From the IMG/VR virus record IMGVR_UViG_3300007512_001326, positions 1-35,654 of that record: a DNA stretch of 35,654 bases. One strand, given 5' to 3'. Source of the stretch: a virus. A model generated the notes under the pieces. The model was not told where the DNA came from. It saw only the letters and a list, made by a program, of their open reading frames with translations, and did no database searches. Of this stretch, positions 29,356-35,654 are shown in pieces. The position numbers and the translations under genes were made by a program. The first letter of the stretch is position 1. Each line of letters starts with the position of its first letter.

Positions 29356-29734
29356 ACTTAGGATAACACCTAGAGCTGCAAAAGAATTTGTAGATATGTG
29401 TACCGAAGAAGAAAAAGATATAGAACAATCGTATCTTAGAGTTGGAGCAAATTCAGGAGGATGTTCAGGATGGAAGTACAGTTTAGATTATGACGATACT
29501 GCTGATCCGACAGATTTGATCTTTGAGCAATTTGGTGTTAAACTAATAGTAAATGAATACATACTTACTGACATCATAGGTGATGTAGAAGTCGATTATA
29601 GAGTTGGCAATTTAGTAGAACAAGGGTTTATATTTAAACGACTTAAATATGAACACGTTTGCGGATGCGGTGAGAGCTTTACACCAGTAAAAGATTTACC
29701 TGCAGACGGTAAACAAAAATTAGGATGGTCATAA
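29330..29734 (+). CDS. A-type Fe-S carrier, second copy
   Basis: A 134-residue A-type carrier. I chose ATG 29330 (MTTNQVGCELRITPRAAKEF) because AAGGAA is 8 nt upstream and this gives the family N-terminus; an earlier in-frame start at 29285 adds 15 unlikely residues. The cluster cysteines are in GGCSGWKYSLD and VCGCGESF. It is clearly diverged from the first copy, so the two may serve different targets. Having IscU plus two carriers makes a minimal transfer chain, with the sulfur donor presumably from the host. Confidence 0.88.
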   Translation: MTTNQVGCELRITPRAAKEFVDMCTEEEKDIEQSYLRVGANSGGCSGWKYSLDYDDTADPTDLIFEQFGVKLIVNEYILTDIIGDVEVDYRVGNLVEQGFIFKRLKYEHVCGCGESFTPVKDLPADGKQKLGWS

Positions 29735-29775
29735 AAAAATTAACTTTAAAAGAAATATATATATAATGGAGGAGA

Positions 29776-30192
29776 ATGCAATTAGATGAATATCGAAAAT
29801 TTGTAGATACTATTACAAGTGATGAATCAAAAGTATATACTGCTTTTTTGCATAGACTAGCAGAATTAGAAATGTCAGATGCACATATACAAGGTAATAT
29901 TAATATACCAAGACTATTAACAGCCGCATTTGGTTTGGTATCAGAGGGTGGTGAGTTCACTGAGGTAGTGAAAAAGGTTTTGTTCCAAGGAAAAACTTTA
30001 GATAAGGAAATCCGCACAAGATTAATAAAAGAATTAGGTGATGTAGCATGGTATTGGGCCAATGCTTGTACAGCATTAAATGTAGATCCTAATGAAGTAT
30101 TAGAAATTAATGCGAATAAACTTAAAGCAAGGTTTCCTGAAGGACATTTTACCGCCGAACGTAGCGAAAATAGATTAGATGATGACGTATGA
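29776..30192 (+). CDS. MazG-like nucleotide pyrophosphohydrolase
   Basis: A 138-residue all-helical protein. SEGGEFTEVVKK with the E-x2-E motif and KELGDVAWYWANACTALN with the second E-x-x-D motif form the Mg site of the MazG family. The INANKLKARFPEGHF end is typical of the phage subgroup. MazG hydrolyses nucleoside triphosphates, and in phages has been linked to nucleotide pools or ppGpp-related physiology. The start ATG 29776 has an unusually close GGAGG (29768-29772). Confidence 0.85.
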   Translation: MQLDEYRKFVDTITSDESKVYTAFLHRLAELEMSDAHIQGNINIPRLLTAAFGLVSEGGEFTEVVKKVLFQGKTLDKEIRTRLIKELGDVAWYWANACTALNVDPNEVLEINANKLKARFPEGHFTAERSENRLDDDV

Positions 30193-30362
30193 ATAAACGT
30201 ATTCAGTTTAAACACGATAAACAAAAAATCCAAAAACTAGAACAACGTATCGATGATTTAATAGGAATGAATAATGAGTTAGAAGAACTTATTAAGCGAT
30301 ACGAATACGAAGATAAAAACTTTAATGCAAAGTTTCATCATTATGATTTTGATCAATTCTAA
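30189..30362 (+). CDS. 57-residue coiled-coil small protein
   Basis: The ATG overlaps the mazG stop (ATGA) and the TAA is 8 nt before the next gene. The product MNKRIQFKHDKQKIQKLEQR continues with leucine/isoleucine heptads (IDDLIGMNNELEELIKRY) and an aromatic-rich tail (FHHYDFDQF). It forms a plausible short coiled coil with no recognised family. Its tight overlaps, natural composition and lack of any alternative in this 170-nt gap support it. Confidence 0.62.
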   Translation: MNKRIQFKHDKQKIQKLEQRIDDLIGMNNELEELIKRYEYEDKNFNAKFHHYDFDQF

Positions 30363-30370
30363 AGGAATAT

Positions 30371-31081
30371 ATGACTGAAGAAAAAAAGAATACAGCAAGA
30401 ATTTATGTCAATGGATATGGAGGCGAATTTGTAATGGGCTCCATAACACCCGAACAACATGATTATTGGATGACTCTAGGGCAAGACGCATTAGAAGAAT
30501 ATGCTTGGGATGCCTGTGAATATGTAGAAGAAAATCGTATTCCAGAAGATATGGATTTTCTAAGAAGTGAAGGATGGTATGAGTGCGACGACATAGAACA
30601 TACTAATGGTTGTGGTTTAGATTCTGCATATATCGAAATTGATTTGCCTAATGGTAAAACACATACAATAGGTAACGTGTATGATATGCGAGATAAATAT
30701 GAAGAAGTTTCTTGCGATGATATAGGGACAGACTATTGTCATGAAGACGAATTTATGCGAGAAACTGGTGAAATCTACACACAAGCCGGTGATAATTACT
30801 GCTATGAAAAAGGCCACTACTTTACTGCATTTAGCAGTGAAAAGGGAGGCTTCTATGATGCCGAAATTGAACTTCCCGAAGGGCATGAATTTGACGAAAG
30901 AAGGTTAGTATTTTTTACTACTGACTTCGATGGTGAAGATTGGTTAGATGATATTGGATACATCTTTCCTGAAGATAGCCCAAATGAACCTACTATGTTA
31001 GACAATATGGGCGGAGATACAAATGGTAAAGGTTGGGACTGCTCTATGGTTGAAATAACCCGACCAAACGATAATGAATAA
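30371..31081 (+). CDS. Acidic hypothetical protein, 236 residues
   Basis: A very acidic protein (Asp+Glu near one quarter) starting MTEEKKNTARIYVNGYGGEF, with AAAGGA 6 nt before ATG. It contains strand pairs ending in YGGEF-like and DSAYIEIDLPNGKTHTIG segments and several conserved-looking Trp, Cys and Tyr residues, so it is folded rather than disordered. Similarly acidic proteins with the YGGEF-type start occur in marine T4-like phages as I recall. Such acidity could mimic DNA or bind cations; that is speculation. No enzyme motif recognised. Confidence 0.65.
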   Translation: MTEEKKNTARIYVNGYGGEFVMGSITPEQHDYWMTLGQDALEEYAWDACEYVEENRIPEDMDFLRSEGWYECDDIEHTNGCGLDSAYIEIDLPNGKTHTIGNVYDMRDKYEEVSCDDIGTDYCHEDEFMRETGEIYTQAGDNYCYEKGHYFTAFSSEKGGFYDAEIELPEGHEFDERRLVFFTTDFDGEDWLDDIGYIFPEDSPNEPTMLDNMGGDTNGKGWDCSMVEITRPNDNE

Positions 31082-31087
31082 GAAAAA

Positions 31088-31756
31088 ATGGTAATAGATC
31101 CAACTATAAAAAAAGCCAGAATTGATACACCGCTCGGCCCTTATATTTTCGGAATGCAAGTTCCAGAGAATGTGTTTCAACAATTAATAAAACTTGCCGA
31201 CAATGTATGGGAAAGAAAAGATCATATAAGCTGGAATCATGAACTTGTAGGGCATATGAAATATCAATATTATGTTCCTCATTCTCAATTAAAAGAATAT
31301 GGATTATATGATTTTTTTTATCAATGTTTTTATTGGTATTTAATAAATTCTTCAGAAGAAGTTGAAAGAAATAAAAACAATCTTATAATTGAATTGGAAG
31401 CATTTTGGATCAATTATCAAGAAAATGGAGAATATAATCCTATTCATAATCATGGTAAATCTACCATATCTGGAGCAATACATTTAAAAGAACCAGAATA
31501 TATACATTCAAACGATAGAAAATTTGATAAGGATGGCCAACTTATAATCATAAATCATTCGCCTATACTGCATAATTTAGATAAGTATTCGATGGATGTT
31601 AAACCAACACCAAGAGGAATGTATATTTGGCCAGCATCATTATTACATCTTGTAAATCCATTTAGAGGAAAAGGTCAGAGAGTAAGTATAGCGTACAATG
31701 CTGTTCATTATTATTCAGATAATGCAGGAAATCGACATAATGCCAAAGAATATTAA
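31088..31756 (+). CDS. 2OG-Fe(II) oxygenase-like protein (PF13759 type)
   Basis: A 222-residue protein. The core reads IELEAFWINYQENGEYNPIH followed by NHGKSTISGAIHLKEPEY, giving the HxH-type iron ligands and jelly-roll strands, then MYIWPASLLHLVNPFRGK with the distal histidine and GQRVSIAYNA with the arginine. This matches the putative 2OG-Fe(II) oxygenase family common in marine T4-like cyanophages. Substrate unknown. The start ATG 31088 has only a weak ribosome-binding site (TAAGAAA). Confidence 0.78.
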   Translation: MVIDPTIKKARIDTPLGPYIFGMQVPENVFQQLIKLADNVWERKDHISWNHELVGHMKYQYYVPHSQLKEYGLYDFFYQCFYWYLINSSEEVERNKNNLIIELEAFWINYQENGEYNPIHNHGKSTISGAIHLKEPEYIHSNDRKFDKDGQLIIINHSPILHNLDKYSMDVKPTPRGMYIWPASLLHLVNPFRGKGQRVSIAYNAVHYYSDNAGNRHNAKEY

Positions 31757-31763
31757 ATCCTAG

Positions 31764-32045
31764 ATGGGTATTAATTATACAATAAATAGATATTGGAAAG
31801 ACTGGGCAGGTTTAGTTTACCTTTTTATCTGCCTAATCGATTTCTTTTTTGCTCCATTAGTATGGAATCTTAAAATGGAATCATTCTGCCAAGAAGAACA
31901 GAAACAAAATCGAATATGTAATGTTACTCGATGGGAACCTCATACATTGCAAATGGGCGGAATGTTTCATATTGCTTTTGCCGGTATATTAGGTGTAGCA
32001 ACATGGAAGAAGAAAGAGGAGAACGAATCTAACTGGAAAGATTAA
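31764..32045 (+). CDS. Small membrane protein, holin-like
   Basis: A 93-residue protein with two hydrophobic segments: WAGLVYLFICLIDFFFAPLV (about residues 13-33) and GGMFHIAFAGILGVATW (about 64-81), and a charged C-terminal tail (KKKEENESNWKD). The EPHTLQMGGMFHIAFAGILG segment resembles phage holin-like families I recall that have a GGLFHLAFGAILGAAAW-type second span. With the candidate at 16824-17051 this would be the second holin-like gene; here no endolysin gene is adjacent. Confidence 0.6.
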   Translation: MGINYTINRYWKDWAGLVYLFICLIDFFFAPLVWNLKMESFCQEEQKQNRICNVTRWEPHTLQMGGMFHIAFAGILGVATWKKKEENESNWKD

Positions 32046-32057
32046 AAAACATAATAT

Positions 32058-33026
32058 ATGTCAAATACCGTAACAATTTCTTTTGCTTCTCATTCACTTG
32101 GAGACAATATATCATGGGTTCCGTATTGTGAAGAATATAAAAGAAAACATAACTTAGAAAAAGTATTTGTAGTTACCCAATTTAATCATTTATTTCAACC
32201 TGTTTACCCAGAATTAACATTTATACCTCGAAAAACAAAAATTCAAGGTAAACATATAGTTATAAATGGTAGACATTTAATGGAAGCCACTAATTTTTGG
32301 GCAGATACTCCTAAAGATATTCCTCATGTTAATCAATTAAGTGTTCAAGGTATAGCCGCTGCGTGTCTAGGATTAGATTTAAATTTAGATTTAAAACCTA
32401 GAATTGCAATACCAGATGAACCAAGACGACTCCAATCTAAATATGTTTGTATTGCGATTCAATCTACTACTCAAGCAAAATATTGGAATAGAAAAAATGG
32501 TTGGGAACAAGTAATAAAATATTTAAAAAGAAAAAAATATAAAGTTATTTGTTTAGACAAATATAAAATTTTCGGACACAAACCAAAATGGAATGTAATG
32601 CCAAAAGGTGCAATAAATAAAACCGGCGATATTCCACTAGAAGATAGAATTATAGATTTAAAATATGCAGATTTTTTTATAGGTTTAACATCAGGGTTAA
32701 CATGGCTTGCTCATGCAGTAAATACTCCTATAATTCAAATTGTAGGAGTATCTACTCCAGATTATCAATTTAATACAAATGGTATAGGTTTTAATCATAT
32801 TGGTAATAATATTTGGAAATGCAATGATTCTGAAAATAATAAAAACATACAAGTAATATATAATGACGATGATAATGTATGTAGGAATTGCCATGCTAGC
32901 CATATATTAAATCCTAAAGATTGGTTTTGGTGTCCTGAAAATAAAAATTTTGAATGTACTAACTCTATTAAACAAGAAAGTATTTTTAGAGCAATAGATA
33001 ATATAATCAAAGAAAAAAATGTTTAA
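32058..33026 (+). CDS. TibC-like (GT9/BAHT) glycosyltransferase
   Basis: A 322-residue heptosyltransferase-type enzyme. The N-terminal Rossmann-like half starts SFASHSLGDNISWVPYCEEY, a family hallmark, and the C-terminal half has ADFFIGLTSGLTWLAHAVNT with the sugar-nucleotide site. Near the end CRNC, then LNPKDWFWCP and FECTNSI match the cysteines that bind iron in TibC and related autotransporter heptosyltransferases. These enzymes O-glycosylate bacterial autotransporters; here the target might be a virion protein or a host surface protein (inference). A basic patch of lysines occurs in the middle. Confidence 0.8.
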   Translation: MSNTVTISFASHSLGDNISWVPYCEEYKRKHNLEKVFVVTQFNHLFQPVYPELTFIPRKTKIQGKHIVINGRHLMEATNFWADTPKDIPHVNQLSVQGIAAACLGLDLNLDLKPRIAIPDEPRRLQSKYVCIAIQSTTQAKYWNRKNGWEQVIKYLKRKKYKVICLDKYKIFGHKPKWNVMPKGAINKTGDIPLEDRIIDLKYADFFIGLTSGLTWLAHAVNTPIIQIVGVSTPDYQFNTNGIGFNHIGNNIWKCNDSENNKNIQVIYNDDDNVCRNCHASHILNPKDWFWCPENKNFECTNSIKQESIFRAIDNIIKEKNV

Positions 33027-33243
33027 TCCGTTTATAAACCTAACCAATCTATCAGATGAAGAGTTATTAGAAAAACGACAAGTTTTTTTAAAAAAACTGA
33101 ATTTAATACAAAATAGAAATGTGCAGAATCAAATAATTATGATGATAAATCAAATAGAACAAGAAATACAAGAAAGACGCGAAATTGAAAAATTTAAAAA
33201 TGACGACGAAGACGAATTTGACGATTCTCTATCTATTGGCTAA
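33019..33243 (+). CDS. Small hypothetical coiled-coil protein
   Basis: A 74-residue protein starting MFNPFINLTNLSDEELLEKR, overlapping the glycosyltransferase by 8 nt and the polymerase piece by 1 nt (TAATG). A central heptad-rich helix (NQIIMMINQIEQEIQERREI) is followed by an acidic tail (NDDEDEFDDSL). The LSDEELLEKR start resembles a family in marine T4-like phages. No function known; its coupling to the polymerase piece is notable. Confidence 0.65.
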   Translation: MFNPFINLTNLSDEELLEKRQVFLKKLNLIQNRNVQNQIIMMINQIEQEIQERREIEKFKNDDEDEFDDSLSIG

Positions 33244-33767
33244 TGTGGTACGATAATTATATAGACAACAACGGCGAAATAATACTTGACGATAAAGCAG
33301 TATTTGATTTATTGTATCAAGGCGCTGACCTAACAAATGTAAAGTGTAAACGCTCAGAAGATTTAGAGATATATAATAGTATAATAGATGATTATGATTT
33401 GGTCATGCCTAAATTGCAATTTACAAGCAGTACCGAAGATAAAAAAGCATATATACAAAAGTGTTTAGACAACTGGTTCATACCGGACAAATATAAAAAT
33501 ATAAATCCTTATAATTACATACGTGAATTAGCAAAAACACAAGAAGAAATAGATAGAGTAGAATTAGAAATACAAATGTTTGAAGAACGTAATATGAAAA
33601 ATGTGTTACGTTTTATGATATTTTTTGTAGACTTTATGCGAGAAAATAATATTGTATGGGGTGTAGGTAGAGGTAGTTCTGTTGCTAGTTATTGCTTATA
33701 TTTGCTAGGTGTGCATAAAGTAAATAGTTTAACACATAATTTAAATATAAATGAGTTTTTGAAGTGA
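33243..33767 (+). CDS. dnaE: DNA polymerase III alpha-type polymerase, N-terminal/middle piece
   Basis: A 174-residue protein ending at TGA 33765-33767. YNYIRELAKTQEEIDRVELE, then a helical RFMIFFVDFMRENNIVWGV and GRGSSVASYCLYLLGV match the DnaE palm segment with the GRGS motif. The protein ends NLNINEFLK, exactly where bacterial DnaE continues NPERVSMPDFD with the first two catalytic aspartates. No PHP domain is visible, and the first ~60 residues look family-specific. The matching C-terminal piece (with the third Asp region) lies at 1-474. The PDFD part must lie left of the window or be missing. Confidence 0.83.
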   Translation: MWYDNYIDNNGEIILDDKAVFDLLYQGADLTNVKCKRSEDLEIYNSIIDDYDLVMPKLQFTSSTEDKKAYIQKCLDNWFIPDKYKNINPYNYIRELAKTQEEIDRVELEIQMFEERNMKNVLRFMIFFVDFMRENNIVWGVGRGSSVASYCLYLLGVHKVNSLTHNLNINEFLK

Positions 33768-34135
33768 TTTATGGTATAGGTGTAGATATATGTGATGTTA
33801 ATCGAATAAAAGAGAAAATAAACAATAATGGTAATAAACTCGTAAAAAAAATTTTAACTAAAGAAGAATTAAATAATTATTATAAACATAATATAAAAAA
33901 AGCAGAATATGTAGCAAAATGTTGGGCAACCAAAGAAGCATTTGTAAAGGCTTTAGGTACAGGTTTTACAGAAAAATATAATCATAAAAATATTAGTTAC
34001 ATACCTGTAAAAAATAAGAAACCAAAAATTAAATTAGATAATAAATTAGATTATTTACAAAATATACACCTAAGTATAAGTGACGAATTAAATCATGTTG
34101 TTGCTATGGTAATAATCGAAAAGGAGATACAATGA
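33764..34135 (+). CDS. acpS: Holo-[acyl-carrier-protein] synthase
   Basis: A 123-residue AcpS that transfers 4'-phosphopantetheine from CoA to acyl-carrier proteins. It starts at GTG 33764, overlapping the previous stop, giving the family N-terminus MIYGIGVDI. Asp8 (GVDI) and Glu58 in WATKEAFVKALGTGF are the Mg-binding residues, in bacterial numbering; LSISDELNHVVAMVII is the closing motif. No ACP gene is visible in the window. Phage-encoded AcpS is unusual; it may act on host ACP or on an unknown phage carrier protein. The stop overlaps the next gene. Confidence 0.9.
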   Translation: MIYGIGVDICDVNRIKEKINNNGNKLVKKILTKEELNNYYKHNIKKAEYVAKCWATKEAFVKALGTGFTEKYNHKNISYIPVKNKKPKIKLDNKLDYLQNIHLSISDELNHVVAMVIIEKEIQ

Positions 34136-34503
34136 CAAAAACTGTAAAAGGCAAAGAAATAGATATGGCATCATTAATTGCCTCTAATGATAGAGTTACT
34201 GCTGTCGGCAATATCAAAATGAATGCCAGAGGCGATTTGTTAGGTCCAGGCGGAACAATTAATGTACCTAGCGAACAGGTACAATCGGATTATTATAAAA
34301 AAGAATTATCTTCAACAAAAGAAGTACAAACTGCTAAAGAATTGGCAGAAAAAGTTTCTAATACTAGAGCTGTTGAAGATAATATTGATTTTGATGAAGG
34401 TGCTAGTTCAAGAATTGTTGCTGAACGTAAATTTAAAAGAAATAAAAAAGAATTTATAGAAATAGAATACGCAGATGGTTCTATAGAAGAAAAGGAGGTT
34501 TAA
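34132..34503 (+). CDS. Conserved hypothetical protein of marine T4-like phage type
   Basis: A 123-residue protein beginning MTKTVKGKEIDMASLIASND. The KGKEIDMASL, then GNIKMNARGDLLGPGGTI order matches a small family I recall in marine T4-like phages, of unknown function. The middle is helical and charged (ELAEKVSNTRAVEDN) and the end is a strand-rich KEFIEIEYADGSIEEKEV. It is coupled by ATGA overlap to acpS and by a 1-nt overlap to the GroES-like gene. Confidence 0.72.
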   Translation: MTKTVKGKEIDMASLIASNDRVTAVGNIKMNARGDLLGPGGTINVPSEQVQSDYYKKELSSTKEVQTAKELAEKVSNTRAVEDNIDFDEGASSRIVAERKFKRNKKEFIEIEYADGSIEEKEV

Positions 34504-34904
34504 TGAGTGCAACCGAAATGCTCGGCGCAGGCGGAAAAACGTCTTATAAAATAAAACAAGAAAAAACAGTAAAACCGATTAAAAAGCGAATATTAGGAAC
34601 ACTTTGTGAATATGGTCCTAGAAGATCTAAAAGTGGCATTTTGCTTTTAGATGATAACGGAAAAGAACATGGTATTAGACCTAGATGGTTTCGTGTAAAG
34701 GCAATAGGGCCAGATCAAGAAGACGTATCAATTGGTGATTATATTTTAGTAGAACATGGTCGTTGGACATGGGCAATTGATGTAGTCGATGATAAAGGTA
34801 ATATAACGGAAAAAATTCGAATGCTCGACGAAAATGGAGTTATAGGTATATCAGATGGCAGACCTCATGAGTTAAATTTGTACGATAACCCATATAAAGA
34901 ATAG
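34503..34904 (+). CDS. GroES/gp31-like beta-barrel protein
   Basis: A 133-residue protein. Residues 20-105 show the strand order of a GroES-type barrel: KPIKKRILGTLCEYG, then SKSGILLLDDNGKEHGIRPR, FRVKAIGPDQEDVSIGDYIL and VEHGRWTWAID. Marine T4-like phages carry a comparable protein, annotated as gp31/co-chaperonin-like. Mobile-loop features of a true co-chaperonin cannot be judged by eye. If functional it would assist folding of the capsid protein with host GroEL. AAGGAGG lies before its ATG. Confidence 0.55.
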   Translation: MSATEMLGAGGKTSYKIKQEKTVKPIKKRILGTLCEYGPRRSKSGILLLDDNGKEHGIRPRWFRVKAIGPDQEDVSIGDYILVEHGRWTWAIDVVDDKGNITEKIRMLDENGVIGISDGRPHELNLYDNPYKE

Positions 34905-34912
34905 GAGAAATA

Positions 34913-35164
34913 ATGTCAAACACAATAATATATACTCATATAAAATTACCAGATTGTGAGTATTGTCATAAAGCAAAAGATTTACTAGAAAAATACAATA
35001 AAGAATATATAGTACAGGAAGTAGGTACAGATTTAGCTCCAAGGGATTTATATAAAAAAATAGGCGGATATCGAGTATTTCCTCAAATTATATTCGAAGG
35101 TAATCATTTAAAAAATGGTTATCCGGATTTAGAGGAAATTTTAGGTGAGAAAAAAATTAGTTAG
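34913..35164 (+). CDS. Glutaredoxin, second copy
   Basis: An 83-residue glutaredoxin with a CEYC active site near residues 15-18 after the IIYTHIKLP strand, the GGYRVFPQIIFEGNHL segment holding the cis-proline, and a C-terminal helix. AGGAGAAA is 7 nt upstream. It is distinct from the copy next to nrdJ (active site CFHC). Which reductase it serves is unknown. It overlaps the next gene by 20 nt. Confidence 0.9.
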   Translation: MSNTIIYTHIKLPDCEYCHKAKDLLEKYNKEYIVQEVGTDLAPRDLYKKIGGYRVFPQIIFEGNHLKNGYPDLEEILGEKKIS

Positions 35165-35399
35165 TTTTGCTTGCTCAGATAATGCAGATGATGAACCTTG
35201 GCATCAACAACGTGCAACCGAATTAATGGAAGAATATAACGACTGGTTTGAAGCTACAGAATTTATATATGATAAAGATTATAGATATATACAAGCATAT
35301 TCAAAAACTAAAAAAGATTATATACCTACAAAATTTTATGTATATGCAGATATAGTAAATCCTGAACTGCAAGTGTTATTTAAATTAAAATGGGCATAA
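35145..35399 (+). CDS. Small hypothetical protein, GTG start
   Basis: An 84-residue protein starting at GTG 35145, inside the glutaredoxin gene, with AGGAA about 10 nt upstream. The sequence (MRKKLVSFACSDNADDEPWH, then YIQAYSKTKKDYIPTKFYVY) has an N-terminal strand with a Cys, a charged helix and a C-terminal strand region rich in Tyr and Lys. No family recognised. Confidence 0.6.
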   Translation: MRKKLVSFACSDNADDEPWHQQRATELMEEYNDWFEATEFIYDKDYRYIQAYSKTKKDYIPTKFYVYADIVNPELQVLFKLKWA

Positions 35400-35402
35400 C
35401 AA

Positions 35403-35540
35403 ATGGTAAATTTTCCTATAACAAAAAACCAAATTATAGTTTTAAGTGACAAAAAGTTACGTGAAGTTTTAGAACTCTGCCAGCAAGAACATTCCCGTAG
35501 ACAAAAACAGTATTTAGAAAAACTAAAAGAGAAGATGTAG
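35403..35540 (+). CDS. 45-residue small ORF
   Basis: ATG 35403 lies 3 nt after the previous stop and the frame ends TAG 35538-35540. The product MVNFPITKNQIIVLSDKKLR continues as a charged helix (EVLELCQQEHSRRQKQYLEK) ending in LKEKM. Ribosome-binding site weak. A tight junction and natural composition favour it; no family recognised. Confidence 0.5.
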   Translation: MVNFPITKNQIIVLSDKKLREVLELCQQEHSRRQKQYLEKLKEKM

Positions 35541-35563
35541 ACTAAGACTCTAGTTAGTTTTTA
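35541..35563 (+). terminator. Weak hairpin terminator between convergent genes
   Basis: ACTAA (35541-35545) pairs with TTAGT (35554-35558), 8-nt loop, then a short T-run. The last bases overlap the stop of the minus-strand gene. Five A/T-rich pairs make it weak. Confidence 0.35.
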
Positions 35564-35654
35564 CTCTCCGTAGATACTCAAAACATCCTTAACAGCAGGA
35601 TGCCGCTCCACGTGTACTTTCTCAAAAGTTACCGCATCAATATAACTAGATTTA
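35561..35654 (-). CDS. Partial minus-strand gene, 3' end
   Basis: Reading the minus strand, the frame is open from the right edge to TAA (35561-35563), giving 30 residues ending HPAVKDVLSIYGE. The rest of the gene lies right of the window. The composition looks like real protein, and convergent placement after the weak terminator supports it. Too little is visible to name it. Confidence 0.6.
   Translation of the reverse strand, partial: KSSYIDAVTFEKVHVERHPAVKDVLSIYGE

Noticed and set aside
29679-30233. 184-residue minus-strand ORF opposite MazG
   Set aside because: The + strand has clear MazG motifs in this stretch; the minus frame has no recognisable domain.
1-35654. tRNA genes, CRISPR arrays, insertion sequences, integrase or attachment sites
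   Set aside because: No T-arm with CCA other than the tmRNA, no spaced direct repeats and no transposase or integrase motifs were found by reading both strands.

Overview
The window is a densely packed, AT-rich stretch of a tailed-phage genome. Almost all genes are on the + strand, many joined by 4-8 nt stop/start overlaps. Several small proteins resemble families I recall from marine T4-like phages (cyanophages, pelagiphages). Primase and DnaB-type helicase genes, a MazG-like protein, Hsp20, a GroES-like barrel and repeated ATAAATA or CTAAATA motifs just upstream of genes fit a T4-superfamily myovirus. The host is probably a marine alphaproteobacterium: the phage encodes a circularly permuted two-piece tmRNA (the alphaproteobacterial architecture) and a B12-dependent class II ribonucleotide reductase. 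No terminase, portal, major capsid or integrase gene lies in the window, so phage identity is inferred from gene content.

Layout. 1-4.0 kb: C-terminal half of a family-C (DnaE-type) DNA polymerase, a minus-strand gene, a probable virion protein, primase and replicative helicase. 4.0-9.5 kb: small hypothetical and probable virion or head-assembly genes, with one strong terminator. 9.5-13.1 kb: PD-(D/E)XK nuclease, class II ribonucleotide reductase, glutaredoxin, Sm-like protein. 13.1-16.3 kb: two probable structural proteins. 16.3-17.8 kb: the tmRNA with a small membrane-peptide ORF in its excised spacer, then a holin-like gene and a SleB-type cell-wall hydrolase. 17.8-21.2 kb: HExxH protein, nuclease-like protein, structural protein, large membrane coiled-coil protein. 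21.2-24.0 kb: ClpX, translation initiation factor IF-3, ribosomal protein bS21, Hsp20, ClpS. 24.0-24.9 kb: a glycosyltransferase-like gene and a 346-nt gene-free block that folds into many helices. 24.9-31.8 kb: exonuclease, QueD-like enzyme, a pair of paralogous cysteine-rich proteins, two 2OG-Fe(II) oxygenase-like proteins, IscU, two A-type Fe-S carriers and MazG. 31.8-35.6 kb: holin-like protein, TibC-like glycosyltransferase, N-terminal piece of the DnaE-type polymerase, holo-ACP synthase, GroES-like protein, second glutaredoxin, and a convergent partial gene at the right edge.

The most notable theme is a phage-encoded translation-control and protein-quality set. The tmRNA tag ends in LALAA, the kind of C-terminus ClpX recognises. 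ClpX keeps its zinc domain, ATPase motifs and the ClpP-docking IGF loop. ClpS is known to turn ClpA away from SsrA-tagged substrates. IF-3 and bS21 both act on the 30S subunit at initiation. Together they suggest the phage rewires ribosome rescue, start-site selection and ClpP-dependent proteolysis; this is inference, although the individual genes are clear. A second theme is iron and thiol chemistry (IscU, two A-type carriers, two oxygenase-like proteins, a TibC-like enzyme with iron-site cysteines, B12 reductase with glutaredoxin). The polymerase appears as two separate pieces at opposite ends of the window.
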